NCBI GenBank assembly: GCA_031177985.1
Contig: JAPSJW010000006.1
Location: forward strand, 1-46,046
From: Microbacteriaceae bacterium
GTDB taxonomy: Bacteria; Actinomycetota; Actinomycetes; Actinomycetales; Microbacteriaceae
DNA: 46,046 nt
Direction: 5' to 3'
A model generated the notes under the pieces. The model did not search any database, was not told the origin of the DNA, and was given only the letters and a program-made list of their open reading frames with translations. Each line of letters opens with the position of its first letter. Within the stretch, counting starts at the first letter, position 1. Below, in pieces: positions 37,628 through 46,046 of the stretch. The translations under genes were made by a program, and so were the position numbers.

Positions 37628-38746
37628 CCGGCGCTCCGAACGGACCGCGGGAGCCTCGCCGACGTCACCCCGTCGATCCTGGCGGCGCTCACCGGGGGCC
37701 CGAATCCGCTCGGCCTTCCGCCCGTGCGGAGCCTCGTCCTCGTGCTGGTCGACGGGCTCGGCGCGCACCAGCTGAAGGCGCGGGCAGGCCACGCCCGCTT
37801 CCTCGCTCCGAAGCTCGCGGGCTCCGTCATGGAGTCGGGCTTCCCGACGACCACCGCCGCCGCGCTCGGCACGCTGCTGACGGGCGAGCGGCCCGGGCAG
37901 CACGGCCTCGTCGGCTACACCGCGCTCGACACGCACAACGATCGCGTGCTCAACATGCTCTCCGGGTGGGACGACCGCCTCGACCCTCTGGTCTGGCAGC
38001 GCATGCCCACCCTCTTCCAGCGGGCCGCGGATACCGGGGTCAGGCCGATCGTCGTCGGTCCCGAGCGCTACCGCGGATCGGGGTTCACGCGGGCCGTGCT
38101 GCGGGGAGCCGAGTACTTCGGCGGGACGACGGTCGACGTGCGCGTCGACCGGGTGCTCGAGCAGCTGGCCGAGCGCCCGACGCTCGCCTACCTGTACGTT
38201 CCGGAGCTCGACATGGCGGGCCACGCGCGCGGCTGGAGCGGGCCCGAGTGGGAGGAGGCGCTCGAGGAGGTCGACGGGGCGCTGGCGCGGCTGGCAGCTG
38301 GGCTCGGTCGCCGAGACGGAGCCATCGTGACCGCCGACCACGGCATGGTGGACATCCCCGAGAGCGGGCACGTCCTGTTCGGCGGGGACCTCGTCGAGGG
38401 AGTCCGGTTCATCGCGGGCGACCCGCGCTGCCTCCAGCTGCACCTCGAGTCTGACGCCCGCACCGACTCAGCCGAGCTTCTCGCGGCGGCCTGGCGGGAA
38501 GCAGAGGGCGACCGGGCGTGGGTCGCGACCCGTGACGAGGCGATCGCGGCCGGATGGTTCGGCCCGGTCGACAGGGAGGTCGCCCCGCGCATCGGCGACG
38601 TCCTGGTGGCGGCGCGAGCTCGTGTCGCCTACTACGACGAGCGCGTGCCAGGGGACAGCGGCCTCAGCATGGTCGGACAGCACGGGTCGTTCAGTCCCGA
38701 GGAGCTGAGGGTGCCGTTCCTGCGCCTGGGCGCGGTGGCGCGCTAG
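37622..38746 (+). CDS. Alkaline phosphatase superfamily nucleotide pyrophosphatase/phosphodiesterase
   Basis: A 374-residue soluble enzyme of the type I phosphodiesterase/nucleotide pyrophosphatase group. Metal-site blocks are LVLVDGLGAHQ (Asp), ESGFPTTTAAALGTLLTG with the nucleophile Thr, PELDMAGHARGW and TADHGMVDIPE. No signal peptide is seen, so it is probably cytoplasmic. The start at 37622 is favoured over the in-frame ATG at 37613 by the TAGGAT element. It diverges from parC and converges on sepH, a layout common in actinobacteria. The physiological substrate is unknown. Confidence 0.87.
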   Translation: MLPALRTDRGSLADVTPSILAALTGGPNPLGLPPVRSLVLVLVDGLGAHQLKARAGHARFLAPKLAGSVMESGFPTTTAAALGTLLTGERPGQHGLVGYTALDTHNDRVLNMLSGWDDRLDPLVWQRMPTLFQRAADTGVRPIVVGPERYRGSGFTRAVLRGAEYFGGTTVDVRVDRVLEQLAERPTLAYLYVPELDMAGHARGWSGPEWEEALEEVDGALARLAAGLGRRDGAIVTADHGMVDIPESGHVLFGGDLVEGVRFIAGDPRCLQLHLESDARTDSAELLAAAWREAEGDRAWVATRDEAIAAGWFGPVDREVAPRIGDVLVAARARVAYYDERVPGDSGLSMVGQHGSFSPEELRVPFLRLGAVAR

Positions 38747-38837
38747 GCGAGATCGTCGTCGGGTCGAGCCCCGAAGACGATCTCGCGGTGTGGGTCAGGC
38801 GAGATCGTCGTCGGGTCGAGCCCCGAAGACGATCTCG
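38745..38837. repeat. 41-bp direct repeat carrying a terminator-like hairpin, two copies
   Basis: Identical 41-bp units at 38745-38785 and 38797-38837 are separated by 11 bp (52-bp offset). Each contains a hairpin with a 10-bp outer stem (CGAGATCGTC/GACGATCTCG; 38748-38757 with 38776-38785 in copy 1), one mismatch, and a 5-bp inner stem (TCGGG/CCCGA). Copy 2 covers the last codons of sepH; copy 1 begins within the phosphodiesterase stop codon. Together they act as a plausible bidirectional terminator. Confidence 0.8.
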
Positions 38838-39796
38838 TCCCAGGTCGGCATGGAGGCGCGGCCCTTGCGGCTCGCGCTGCGGGGCACGAGGGGCTGCGGC
38901 TGCGTCGACCGGGGCGACTGCTCCGGCTCGTCCTCGCCCGGCAGGTCGAGGGGCACGTCGACGAGGCGCACGCCCGTCGACGGATGCTGGGACTGCTCCT
39001 CCTCGGCCGTCGCGGCGGCTTCGCGCTCGCCTCGGCGGCGGCGGAGCGCCTCGAGCAGGTCGGCGGTCTGCGACAGGTCGCGAGCCGGCTCCGGCGCGCG
39101 CTGCGCGGTGGGCCGGGGGAGCGGTCCGGTGTCGATCTCGGTGTGATCGACGTGGAACGCGCCGCTGTCGAAGCGCGACGTGTCGGCCTCGCGAGCGTCG
39201 GAGTGCTCGACGGCCCTGAGCCTCGGGATGAGCGGCTGCGGCACATCGCCCTGCTGCGAGAGGGTGCGGGCCTCGGAGTTGAGAGGCGCGAGCGACAGCT
39301 TCTTCGGCTCGAACTCCCAGCGGGCGTCGTGGTCGACGTCGTCGGAGGCGAAGGTGAGCTTGACGACCCAGCCGCCGCCCTGCTCCTTCCAGCTCGACCA
39401 GCGCTCGTTGGCGGCGCCGATCTCCATCAGACGCTCGCGGATGACGGCGCCGAAGGTCGTCCCCTGCGCGAGAGGGTCGGTGTCACCGGCGGTGTGCACC
39501 GGCACGTTGAGAGCCGACTCGACGACGTACTCCCGCTCGGCGAGAACGGGTCCCTCGAATCGCTGGACGTAGTCGAGCGGCGCGCCCGTGATCGTGGACA
39601 CGTCGAACGCCGACATGCCGGCTCGGATGTGCGCCTGGATCTCCTTCGGCGCGATCTTGCGACCGGAGCCCGGATCGGGCGTCGCCTGCCGCAGACGCTG
39701 CAGCACCTCCTCGACCGGGACTCGGTACTGGCTGCCGTCGTCTGCGACTGCCACGAGGTAGCCGTTGTCGACACCGCTGGCCCTCAATTCCTGCAT
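38795..39796 (-). CDS. sepH: SepH, septation protein (DUF3071)
   Basis: A cell-division protein that stimulates FtsZ filament assembly in actinobacteria. The 333-residue product has the DUF3071 N-terminal domain (about 1-170) with ATPDPGSGRKIAPKEIQAHIRAGMSAFDVSTITGAPLDYVQRFE, a helix-turn-helix-like region, and YVVESALNVPVHT. A disordered, charged linker (about 190-300) and the conserved C-terminal tail SMPTWDEIVFGARPDDDL follow. GGAGAGGTGA precedes the ATG. Its last 13 codons are duplicated out of frame just beyond the stop. Confidence 0.9.
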   Translation of the reverse strand: MQELRASGVDNGYLVAVADDGSQYRVPVEEVLQRLRQATPDPGSGRKIAPKEIQAHIRAGMSAFDVSTITGAPLDYVQRFEGPVLAEREYVVESALNVPVHTAGDTDPLAQGTTFGAVIRERLMEIGAANERWSSWKEQGGGWVVKLTFASDDVDHDARWEFEPKKLSLAPLNSEARTLSQQGDVPQPLIPRLRAVEHSDAREADTSRFDSGAFHVDHTEIDTGPLPRPTAQRAPEPARDLSQTADLLEALRRRRGEREAAATAEEEQSQHPSTGVRLVDVPLDLPGEDEPEQSPRSTQPQPLVPRSASRKGRASMPTWDEIVFGARPDDDLA

Positions 39797-39995
39797 GCGG
39801 AATCACCTCTCCACCGTTCGAATCCCGCCCAGGATGACACGGCAGAAGGCCCATTCCGGGGAATAACGCGGGCGCGCCGTCAGTTCAGCCGATGCACACA
39901 AATCGACGGCTGTTCAGTGGTTTGTAAATCCCTAGTGATTCATGCAGACTGTCGCCGCCGATTACGGCCTGAGATACGAGAAGAAGTGGATGGGC

Positions 39996-40289
39996 ATGGC
40001 CACCGACTACGACGCACCGCGTAAGACCGACGACGACTCGGAGTCGATCCAGGCCCTGCAGGAGCGCGTTCCGGACAAGCTCTCGGGAACGGTCGACGTC
40101 GACGACGCCGACAACCCCGGCAGCTTCGAGCTGGCGGGCGCCGACCTCTCCGATCTGGACCTCGACGTCGTCGTCCTGCCCCCGCAGGCCGACGAATTCA
40201 CCTGTGTCAGCTGCTTCCTCGTGAAGCACCGCTCGCAGCTGGACCACGAAGAGAAGCTCGGTCCTATCTGCCAGGAGTGCGCGGCCTAG
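39996..40289 (+). CDS. DUF4193 small acidic zinc-ribbon protein
   Basis: A 97-residue protein starting MATDYDAPRKTDDDSESIQAL, with an Asp-rich middle and a C-terminal FTCVSCFLVKHRSQLDHEEKLGPICQECA that provides two CxxC pairs for zinc. Length and motifs match DUF4193, a conserved actinobacterial family next to sepH and dut; function unknown. The upstream in-frame ATG at 39942 is not used by the family. Its last 26 bp overlap the end of the convergent DUF3093 gene. Confidence 0.9.
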   Translation: MATDYDAPRKTDDDSESIQALQERVPDKLSGTVDVDDADNPGSFELAGADLSDLDLDVVVLPPQADEFTCVSCFLVKHRSQLDHEEKLGPICQECAA

Positions 40290-40719
40290 CGCGCTCCAAG
40301 GCGGCGACCAGCTCGTCCGGCCTGCGGGTCGAGACGAGCCAGTACGGAACCGGGTCCTCGTCGTCAGCGACGGGGATCCGGACCACCGGATCCACCCACC
40401 CTCTCAGCACCAGATAGGCGCGCGCGTCGAGCCGCACCCCCCGCTCCGCCGTCGCCTCGGTCTTGCGATAAGCCGACGCCTCACCCGCGAACTCGAGCGG
40501 CAGAGTCGCCCGTCCGGCCTTCAGGGCCACGTCGGTCACCTCGATCCGAGGTGCCGCGAGGATCAGCAGTCCCGTGCAGGCTCCATAGAGGAGCAGCGCC
40601 ACCGCGACGCCGACGTTCGCGTTGATCGGCAGGAAGACGAGCAGGCTCGCAGGGATGACGAGCGCCGTCGCGAGGAAGAGCCACGCGGAGGGCCAGAGCC
40701 GCTCGGAGAAGTGCGTCAT
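40264..40719 (-). CDS. DUF3093 membrane protein
   Basis: A 151-residue protein with two adjacent transmembrane helices (PSAWLFLATALVIPASLLVFL and VGVAVALLLYGACTGLLIL, about residues 10-52). A beta-rich C-terminal domain contains ARAYLVLRGWVDPVVRIPVADDEDPVPYWLVSTRRPDELVAAL, the typical DUF3093 block. It converges on and overlaps the DUF4193 gene by 26 bp, and diverges from dut by 54 bp. The ATG follows GGGGGC with TCGAAT 6 nt upstream, an imperfect leaderless arrangement. Function unknown. Confidence 0.88.
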   Translation of the reverse strand: MTHFSERLWPSAWLFLATALVIPASLLVFLPINANVGVAVALLLYGACTGLLILAAPRIEVTDVALKAGRATLPLEFAGEASAYRKTEATAERGVRLDARAYLVLRGWVDPVVRIPVADDEDPVPYWLVSTRRPDELVAALERARPRTPGR

Positions 40720-40761
40720 GCCCCCATTCGACCAGACTTCGTCGCCCTCAGGGTTCTGCAC

Positions 40762-40767
40762 TAGCCT
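40762..40767 (+). promoter_or_regulatory. -10 element of the dut operon (leaderless)
   Basis: TAGCCT, 6 nt before the GTG start of dut. A TTCGTC sits 18 bp upstream as a weak -35. Confidence 0.5.
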
Positions 40768-40773
40768 TCCTAT

Positions 40774-41268
40774 GTGCCCGAAACCGTCGACGTGCTGCTG
40801 ACGACGGCGACCGGCGTCCCGTCCTACGCACACCCCGGCGACGCGGGTGCCGACCTCGTCTCGACCGAGGATGCGGAACTGGCCCCGGGGGAGCGGCGCA
40901 CTCTCGGCACGGGGGTCTCGATCGCCCTGCCCGACGGCTACGCCGCCTTCGTCGTGCCGCGAAGCGGACTCGCCGCGAAGCACGGCATCACCATCGTCAA
41001 CAGCCCAGGCACCGTCGATGCGGGCTACCGCGGCGAGATCCGCGTGACGCTCCTCAACACCGACTCGCAGCATCCGTACCGCGTCGCTGCCGGCGACCGG
41101 ATCGCCCAGCTGATCGTCGCGCCGGTCGTGCGAGCACGCTTCGTGCCCGTCGAGACGCTCCCCGGCAGCGCCCGCGGCGCGGGCGGGTTCGGATCGACCG
41201 GCTACGGGGGCGGTTCGGGATCGGACGTCAGCCAGGGACACGACGCAGACCAGAAGGACCTTGCATGA
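40774..41268 (+). CDS. dut: dUTP diphosphatase (dUTPase)
   Basis: Hydrolyses dUTP to dUMP, limiting uracil in DNA and feeding dTMP synthesis. The 164-residue trimeric-type product has motif 1 AHPGDAGADLVSTED, motif 2 PRSGLAAKHGI, motif 3 GTVDAGYRGEIRVTLLN, motif 4 GDRIAQLIV and the mobile C-terminal motif 5 GSARGAGGFGSTG. The start is GTG; an ATG two bases earlier is out of frame. It heads the coupled chain dut, DUF3710, DUF3159 and P-type ATPase. Confidence 0.96.
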   Translation: MPETVDVLLTTATGVPSYAHPGDAGADLVSTEDAELAPGERRTLGTGVSIALPDGYAAFVVPRSGLAAKHGITIVNSPGTVDAGYRGEIRVTLLNTDSQHPYRVAAGDRIAQLIVAPVVRARFVPVETLPGSARGAGGFGSTGYGGGSGSDVSQGHDADQKDLA

Positions 41269-41888
41269 GCGACACGACGCCAGAACCCGAGCTGGACACG
41301 ACCAAGTCGGCACCGGACGACCGCGCGACGGCCGGACCGCTCGACGAGAGCGAAGCGAACCCCGTTCGTCCGTACGTCGACCTCGGAGGAGTGCGGGTCC
41401 TGCCACGGCAGGGTCTCCACCTGCGACTCGAGGTCGAGGAAGGCACCAAGCGCGTCGTCGCGGTCGGACTCGACTACGCCGGCTCCACTCTCCAGGTGCA
41501 GCCGTTCGCCGCTCCGCGCACGACGGGCCTCTGGAATGAGATCCGGTCCCAGATCGTGGAGCAGATCCACAAGCAGGGTGGGCGCACCACGGTGCGCACC
41601 GGCACCTTCGGGCCCGAGGTGCTCGCGGAGATCCCGGTGACGGCCGACGGCAAGCAGGCGACCCGCATCGCGCGGTTCGTCGGCGTCGACGGCCCGCGGT
41701 GGTTCCTGCGCGGGGTCATCGCGGGTGAGGCGGCGGTGAATCCCGAAGCCGCCGAACAGGTCGAGGACCTCTTCCGCAGCATCGTGGTCGTGCGCGGCAA
41801 CGCGCCGATGCCGCCGCGCGACCTCATCCCGCTGCGGATGCCGCCGTCCACGACGCCCGCCGACCAGTCGCCCCCCACGCAGGCGTGA
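41265..41888 (+). CDS. DUF3710 protein
   Basis: A 207-residue protein with an acidic N-terminal tail (about 1-35), then VDLGGVRVLPRQGLHLRLEVEEGTKRVVAVGLDYAGSTLQVQPFAAPRTTGLWNEIR and TRIARFVGVDGPRWFLRGVIAGEAAVNPEAA, the DUF3710 blocks. No membrane helix or catalytic motif is visible. It overlaps dut by 4 bp (ATGA) and the next gene by 4 bp (GTGA), so the three are translationally coupled. Function unknown. Confidence 0.9.
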   Translation: MSDTTPEPELDTTKSAPDDRATAGPLDESEANPVRPYVDLGGVRVLPRQGLHLRLEVEEGTKRVVAVGLDYAGSTLQVQPFAAPRTTGLWNEIRSQIVEQIHKQGGRTTVRTGTFGPEVLAEIPVTADGKQATRIARFVGVDGPRWFLRGVIAGEAAVNPEAAEQVEDLFRSIVVVRGNAPMPPRDLIPLRMPPSTTPADQSPPTQA

Positions 41889-42655
41889 GCGGCATCGAGC
41901 CTTCGCGCGCCGACGAGCCCTCGGGCGCCGAGCGGCGTGACGACGGTCGACCCGGTGAGCAGCAGCCCGAGGAGGAGCGCCTCTCGTTCAGCGACGCGCT
42001 TGCCGCCGCCGCCCGCGGCTCCGGACTCGGCAAGGTCGCGCCGGGCGAGACCCCCAGCGCGACGGCCCTGCTCTCGGCGATCGGCGGCGTGCGCGGCCTC
42101 GTCGAGTCGATCCTGCCGGGCCTCGGCTTCCTCGTCGTCTACACGATCACGGGCGAGCTGCTGCCCTCGGTGCTCGCGCCGCTGGCCGTCGCCCTGCTCT
42201 TCGTCGTCGCCCGCCTGGTCGGCCGCACGCCGGTGACGACCGCCCTCGCCGGTGTGATCGGAGTGGGCCTCTCCGCGGGTCTCGCGCTGTTCACGGGCCG
42301 CGCCGAGGACAACTTCGTGCTGGGCTTCGTCATCAACGTCGTGTGGCTCGTGGCGCTGCTCATCAGCCTCTTCGCTCGCTGGCCCCTGATCGGGGTGGTT
42401 GCGGGGCTGCTCACCGGGGAGGGCTCCCGGTGGCGCTCCGACCGCGCGAAGTTCCGAGTCGCGACGATCGCGACCCTGCTCTGGGTGGGGCTGTTCGCCC
42501 TCCGTCTCGCCGTCCAGGTGCCGCTCTACTTCGCCGGCCAGGTCGACTGGCTCGCGGGCACGAAGCTGCTGATGGGCGTTCCGCTCTACGCGGGCGTGCT
42601 GTGGGTGACCTGGTTGCTGATGCGCGCCGTGTATGCGCGGCCTCAGCAGGAGTGA
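41885..42655 (+). CDS. DUF3159 membrane protein
   Basis: A 256-residue membrane protein. An acidic soluble N-terminus (about 1-55) leads to GVRGLVESILPGLGFLVVYTITGELLPSVLAPLAVALLFVVARLVGR and further helices to the C-terminus, roughly six in all. These match DUF3159, related in layout to small transporters but of unproven function. The GTG start overlaps the DUF3710 stop. The end overlaps the P-type ATPase by 23 bp. Confidence 0.87.
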   Translation: MSGIEPSRADEPSGAERRDDGRPGEQQPEEERLSFSDALAAAARGSGLGKVAPGETPSATALLSAIGGVRGLVESILPGLGFLVVYTITGELLPSVLAPLAVALLFVVARLVGRTPVTTALAGVIGVGLSAGLALFTGRAEDNFVLGFVINVVWLVALLISLFARWPLIGVVAGLLTGEGSRWRSDRAKFRVATIATLLWVGLFALRLAVQVPLYFAGQVDWLAGTKLLMGVPLYAGVLWVTWLLMRAVYARPQQE

Positions 42656-44990
42656 GGTAGCCGAGCGCGTCGCGCTCGGTCGAACGAACGCCACCCGTCG
42701 CACCACGTCCCGACCGCTCGCCCACATCCTGCGGGACAACGTCTTCACGCTCTTCAACGGCGTGCTGACCGCCTGCTTCCTCGCGGTGCTCGTGCTCGGC
42801 GACCTGCGGGACGGCTTCTTCTACGGCATCGTCGTCGCCAATGTCGCGATCGGCGTGGTGCAGGAGGTGCGTGCCAAACGGGCGCTCGACCGCCTCGCGC
42901 TCCTCGCCGCCCCGGTGGCTCGGGTGCGTCGCGACGGCACGACCGTGACGCTCTCGCCCGACGATGTCGTGCTCGACGACGTGGTGCTGCTCGCTCCGGG
43001 AGATCAGGTCGTGGCCGACGCCGTCGTGCTGGAGCAGACCGAGCTCACTCTCGACGAGTCGATGCTCACGGGGGAGTCGGAGCCGGTGCAGCGCCAGGAG
43101 GGCGAGCCGGTGCTGTCGGGCTCGTCCGTCGCCGCCGGCACCGCCCTGGTGCGCGTCACGGCGGTCGGTGCGGAGGCCTACGCGGCCAAGCTGACCGCCG
43201 AGATCCGCCGGCACTCGCTGGCCTTCTCCGAGCTCAGGGGAGCGACCAACCGCATCCTCGTCTACGTGTCCTGGATCCTCGCGCCGATCGTGGTCGTGGT
43301 GCTCGCGAGCCGCGCGTTCGCCTACACCGGCTCGCTCGACATCCGTGCTCTCTTCATCGACGACCGGTGGCGCGATGCGCTGCTCGACCTCATCGCGAGC
43401 GTCGTCGGCATGATCCCCGAGGGTCTCGTGCTGCTGATCTCGCTCGCCTTCGGGGTCGCCGCGATCCGCCTCGCAGCGCAGCGGGTGCTCGTGCAGGAGC
43501 TCGCGGCCGTCGAGATTCTCGCGAGGGTCGACGTGCTGTGCCTCGACAAGACGGGCACCCTGACCGACGGCACGATCGTGCTCGATGAGGTCACCGCGCT
43601 CGGCGACGACGCACGGTTCGCCCAGGCCCTCGGTGCCATCGCCGCCGACGAGTCGGCCAACGCGACGGCCAGAGCTCTGCGCGAGCGTTTCGCGGCATCC
43701 GCCGGGGTCGCCGCGCGTCGCATCCCGTTCAGCAGCAGCAGAGGATGGAGCGGAGTCGAGCTCGCCGACGGGTCGGCGTGGCTGCTCGGGGCTCCCGAGC
43801 GCCTGCTGCCCGACGGCGAGGTGCGAGAGCGCGCCTCCTGGACTGCAGCCGAGGGCCGCCGCACCCTCGCGCTCGTCCAGGTGGAACGGCTGCCCGACGA
43901 CGTCGTCGATCAGGCCGGCGTGCGCCCGGCCGCACTGCTCGTCTTCGCCGAGTCGCTGCGCCCCGACGCGGCCGAGACGCTCGGCTTCTTCGCGCGCCAG
44001 GGCGTGCGGGTGCTCGTGCTCTCAGGGGATGCGCCCGACACCGTCTCCGCGCTGGTGCGCAGGCTCGACGTGGAGGGCGAGGCGGTCGACGCCCGCACTC
44101 TGTCCGACGACGACGCCCTCGCGAGGGCTCTCGCCACTTCGACGGTGTTCGGGCGGGTGACCCCCGATCAGAAGCGCGCGATCGTACGGATGCTGCAGCG
44201 CGACGGGCACACCGTCGCGGTGACAGGCGACGGCGTCAACGACGCGATGGCGATCAAGGATGCCGACCTCGGCATCGCGATGGGAAGCGCCACCCCTGCG
44301 ACGCGGGCGGTGTCGCGCATCGTGCTGCTCGACGATCGCTTCGAGGCGCTGCCGTCGGTGCTCGCCTACGGCAGACGGGTGATCGCGAATGTGGAGCGGG
44401 TGGCGAATCTCTATCTCGCGAAGACCGTCTACGGCATCCTCTTCGCGGTGGCGTTCGCCGCGCTCCTCGTGCCATTCGGCTTCCTTCCGCGTCAGCTCAC
44501 GCTGGTCTCGACCCTCACGATCGGCATCCCGTCGTTCGTGCTCGCGCTCGCACCCAACGGCAAGAGGTACGTGCCCGGCATCCTGCGCAGGCTCACGCGC
44601 TACGCGGCGGCGACCGGCGTCGTGGCTGCCGCGACCGCCATCACCGTCTACCTCGTGGGCCTGAGGCTGCTGCCGCTTCCCGAGGCGCGCACCGCCGCGA
44701 CCGTCGCGCTCTTCGTCGTCGCGTTCTGGGTGCTGTGCGTGCTCTGCCGCCCGCTCGACCGCACGCGGTCGGCGCTGCTGGGCGCGATGCTGCTGCTGTT
44801 CGCTGCGACCTTCCTCGTGCCGTTCGGGCGCGAGTTCTTCGCGCTCGAGGTGCTCCCGGTGCCGGCCATCCTGCTGGCGGTGGCCGGGGGATCGCTCGGA
44901 GCGGTCGGCATCGAGGCCGTCTACCGGGTCGCTCGGCGCGCGGGTCTCGTCTTCGACCGCGAGCCGCAGCCCGGTGCTAAACTATCTTGA
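42633..44990 (+). CDS. Cation-translocating P-type ATPase (CtpE-like)
   Basis: A 785-residue P2-type pump. Actuator TGES at 146-149, phosphorylated Asp305 in CLDKTGTLTDG, a PEGL segment in helix 4 (MIPEGLVLLISLAFG), TPDQK and GDGVNDAMAIKDADLGIAMG in the P domain, and about ten transmembrane helices. The order and the NVFTLFNGVL start resemble M. tuberculosis CtpE, a Ca2+ pump, rather than heavy-metal pumps, since no N-terminal CxxC domain is present. It overlaps the DUF3159 gene by 23 bp, and its stop codon lies inside the palindrome upstream of acnA. Ion specificity is inferred. Confidence 0.85.
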   Translation: MRGLSRSEVAERVALGRTNATRRTTSRPLAHILRDNVFTLFNGVLTACFLAVLVLGDLRDGFFYGIVVANVAIGVVQEVRAKRALDRLALLAAPVARVRRDGTTVTLSPDDVVLDDVVLLAPGDQVVADAVVLEQTELTLDESMLTGESEPVQRQEGEPVLSGSSVAAGTALVRVTAVGAEAYAAKLTAEIRRHSLAFSELRGATNRILVYVSWILAPIVVVVLASRAFAYTGSLDIRALFIDDRWRDALLDLIASVVGMIPEGLVLLISLAFGVAAIRLAAQRVLVQELAAVEILARVDVLCLDKTGTLTDGTIVLDEVTALGDDARFAQALGAIAADESANATARALRERFAASAGVAARRIPFSSSRGWSGVELADGSAWLLGAPERLLPDGEVRERASWTAAEGRRTLALVQVERLPDDVVDQAGVRPAALLVFAESLRPDAAETLGFFARQGVRVLVLSGDAPDTVSALVRRLDVEGEAVDARTLSDDDALARALATSTVFGRVTPDQKRAIVRMLQRDGHTVAVTGDGVNDAMAIKDADLGIAMGSATPATRAVSRIVLLDDRFEALPSVLAYGRRVIANVERVANLYLAKTVYGILFAVAFAALLVPFGFLPRQLTLVSTLTIGIPSFVLALAPNGKRYVPGILRRLTRYAAATGVVAAATAITVYLVGLRLLPLPEARTAATVALFVVAFWVLCVLCRPLDRTRSALLGAMLLLFAATFLVPFGREFFALEVLPVPAILLAVAGGSLGAVGIEAVYRVARRAGLVFDREPQPGAKLS

Positions 44991-45000
44991 CGTCGAGATA
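44983..45000. promoter_or_regulatory. 18-bp palindrome upstream of acnA, MarR-type operator candidate
   Basis: TATCTTGAC/GTCGAGATA pairs at 8 of 9 positions and overlaps the stop of the P-type ATPase gene. A TAAACT (44978-44983) reaching its first base could be the acnA -10, so a bound protein would block polymerase. The TCTTGA/TCAAGA half-site style matches MarR-family operators; TamR of Streptomyces is a MarR regulator reported to control aconitase. The assignment to a TamR-like protein is from memory and inference. Confidence 0.55.
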
Positions 45001-45089
45001 AATCGGGTGGCTCGTTAGGGTTCCCTTCCTGGCCTCACGGCCGCCCGAGGACGACAATCGAAGAGGGTTCAGCGAGGGAGAAGGACGCG

Positions 45090-46046
<957 letters not shown>

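Overview
The window is high-GC chromosomal DNA with dense, mostly short-gapped genes. The gene order (pepA, lpdA, the lipoyl E2, lipB, lipA, a DUF4191 gene, an RDD gene, glnA1, glnE, glnA2, panB, map, ppgK; then sigA, parE, parC, sepH, DUF4193, DUF3093, dut, DUF3710, DUF3159, acnA) is an actinobacterial backbone, seen in part in Mycobacterium tuberculosis. Family resemblance suggests Microbacteriaceae. No tRNA, IS element, prophage or CRISPR array was recognised. The left edge cuts rnpB (RNase P RNA) and the right edge cuts acnA.

Region 1 (1-7262): rnpB 3' end, polyphosphate glucokinase, methionine aminopeptidase, a 57-residue conserved small protein, PanB, GlnA2 and the GlnE adenylyltransferase. 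Region 2 (7263-12019): an apparent insertion between glnE and glnA1, made of a 342-bp structured leader and three same-strand genes. These encode a processive membrane glycosyltransferase of the hyaluronan/type 3 capsule synthase type, a membrane-anchored GH26 hydrolase and UDP-glucose 6-dehydrogenase. Together they look like a compact synthase-dependent uronic-acid polysaccharide system and are the best candidate here for something undescribed. Region 3 (12020-22693): glnA1 with a near-textbook GlnR box, lipoate synthesis (lipB-lipA), the lipoylated E2 and its E3 (lpdA), leucyl aminopeptidase, and an inserted membrane pseudokinase.

Region 4 (22820-38746): a PAC2 protein, an MFS transporter, primary sigma factor SigA, a CofE-like ligase, an ATP-grasp protein, and topoisomerase IV subunits ParE and ParC separated by a NarL-type two-component pair and a GT1 glycosyltransferase; then a phosphodiesterase. 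Region 5 (38747-46046): SepH with a duplicated hairpin at its 3' end, two small DUF proteins, the coupled chain dut-DUF3710-DUF3159-P-type ATPase, and acnA behind an 18-bp palindrome that resembles a MarR-family operator.

Regulation: at least nine or ten start codons lie 6-7 nt after a TANNNT -10 hexamer, which predicts leaderless mRNAs for much of the core set. Genes inside operons instead carry clear Shine-Dalgarno sequences or overlapping stop/start codons. Several convergent pairs are separated only by hairpins or overlap outright.
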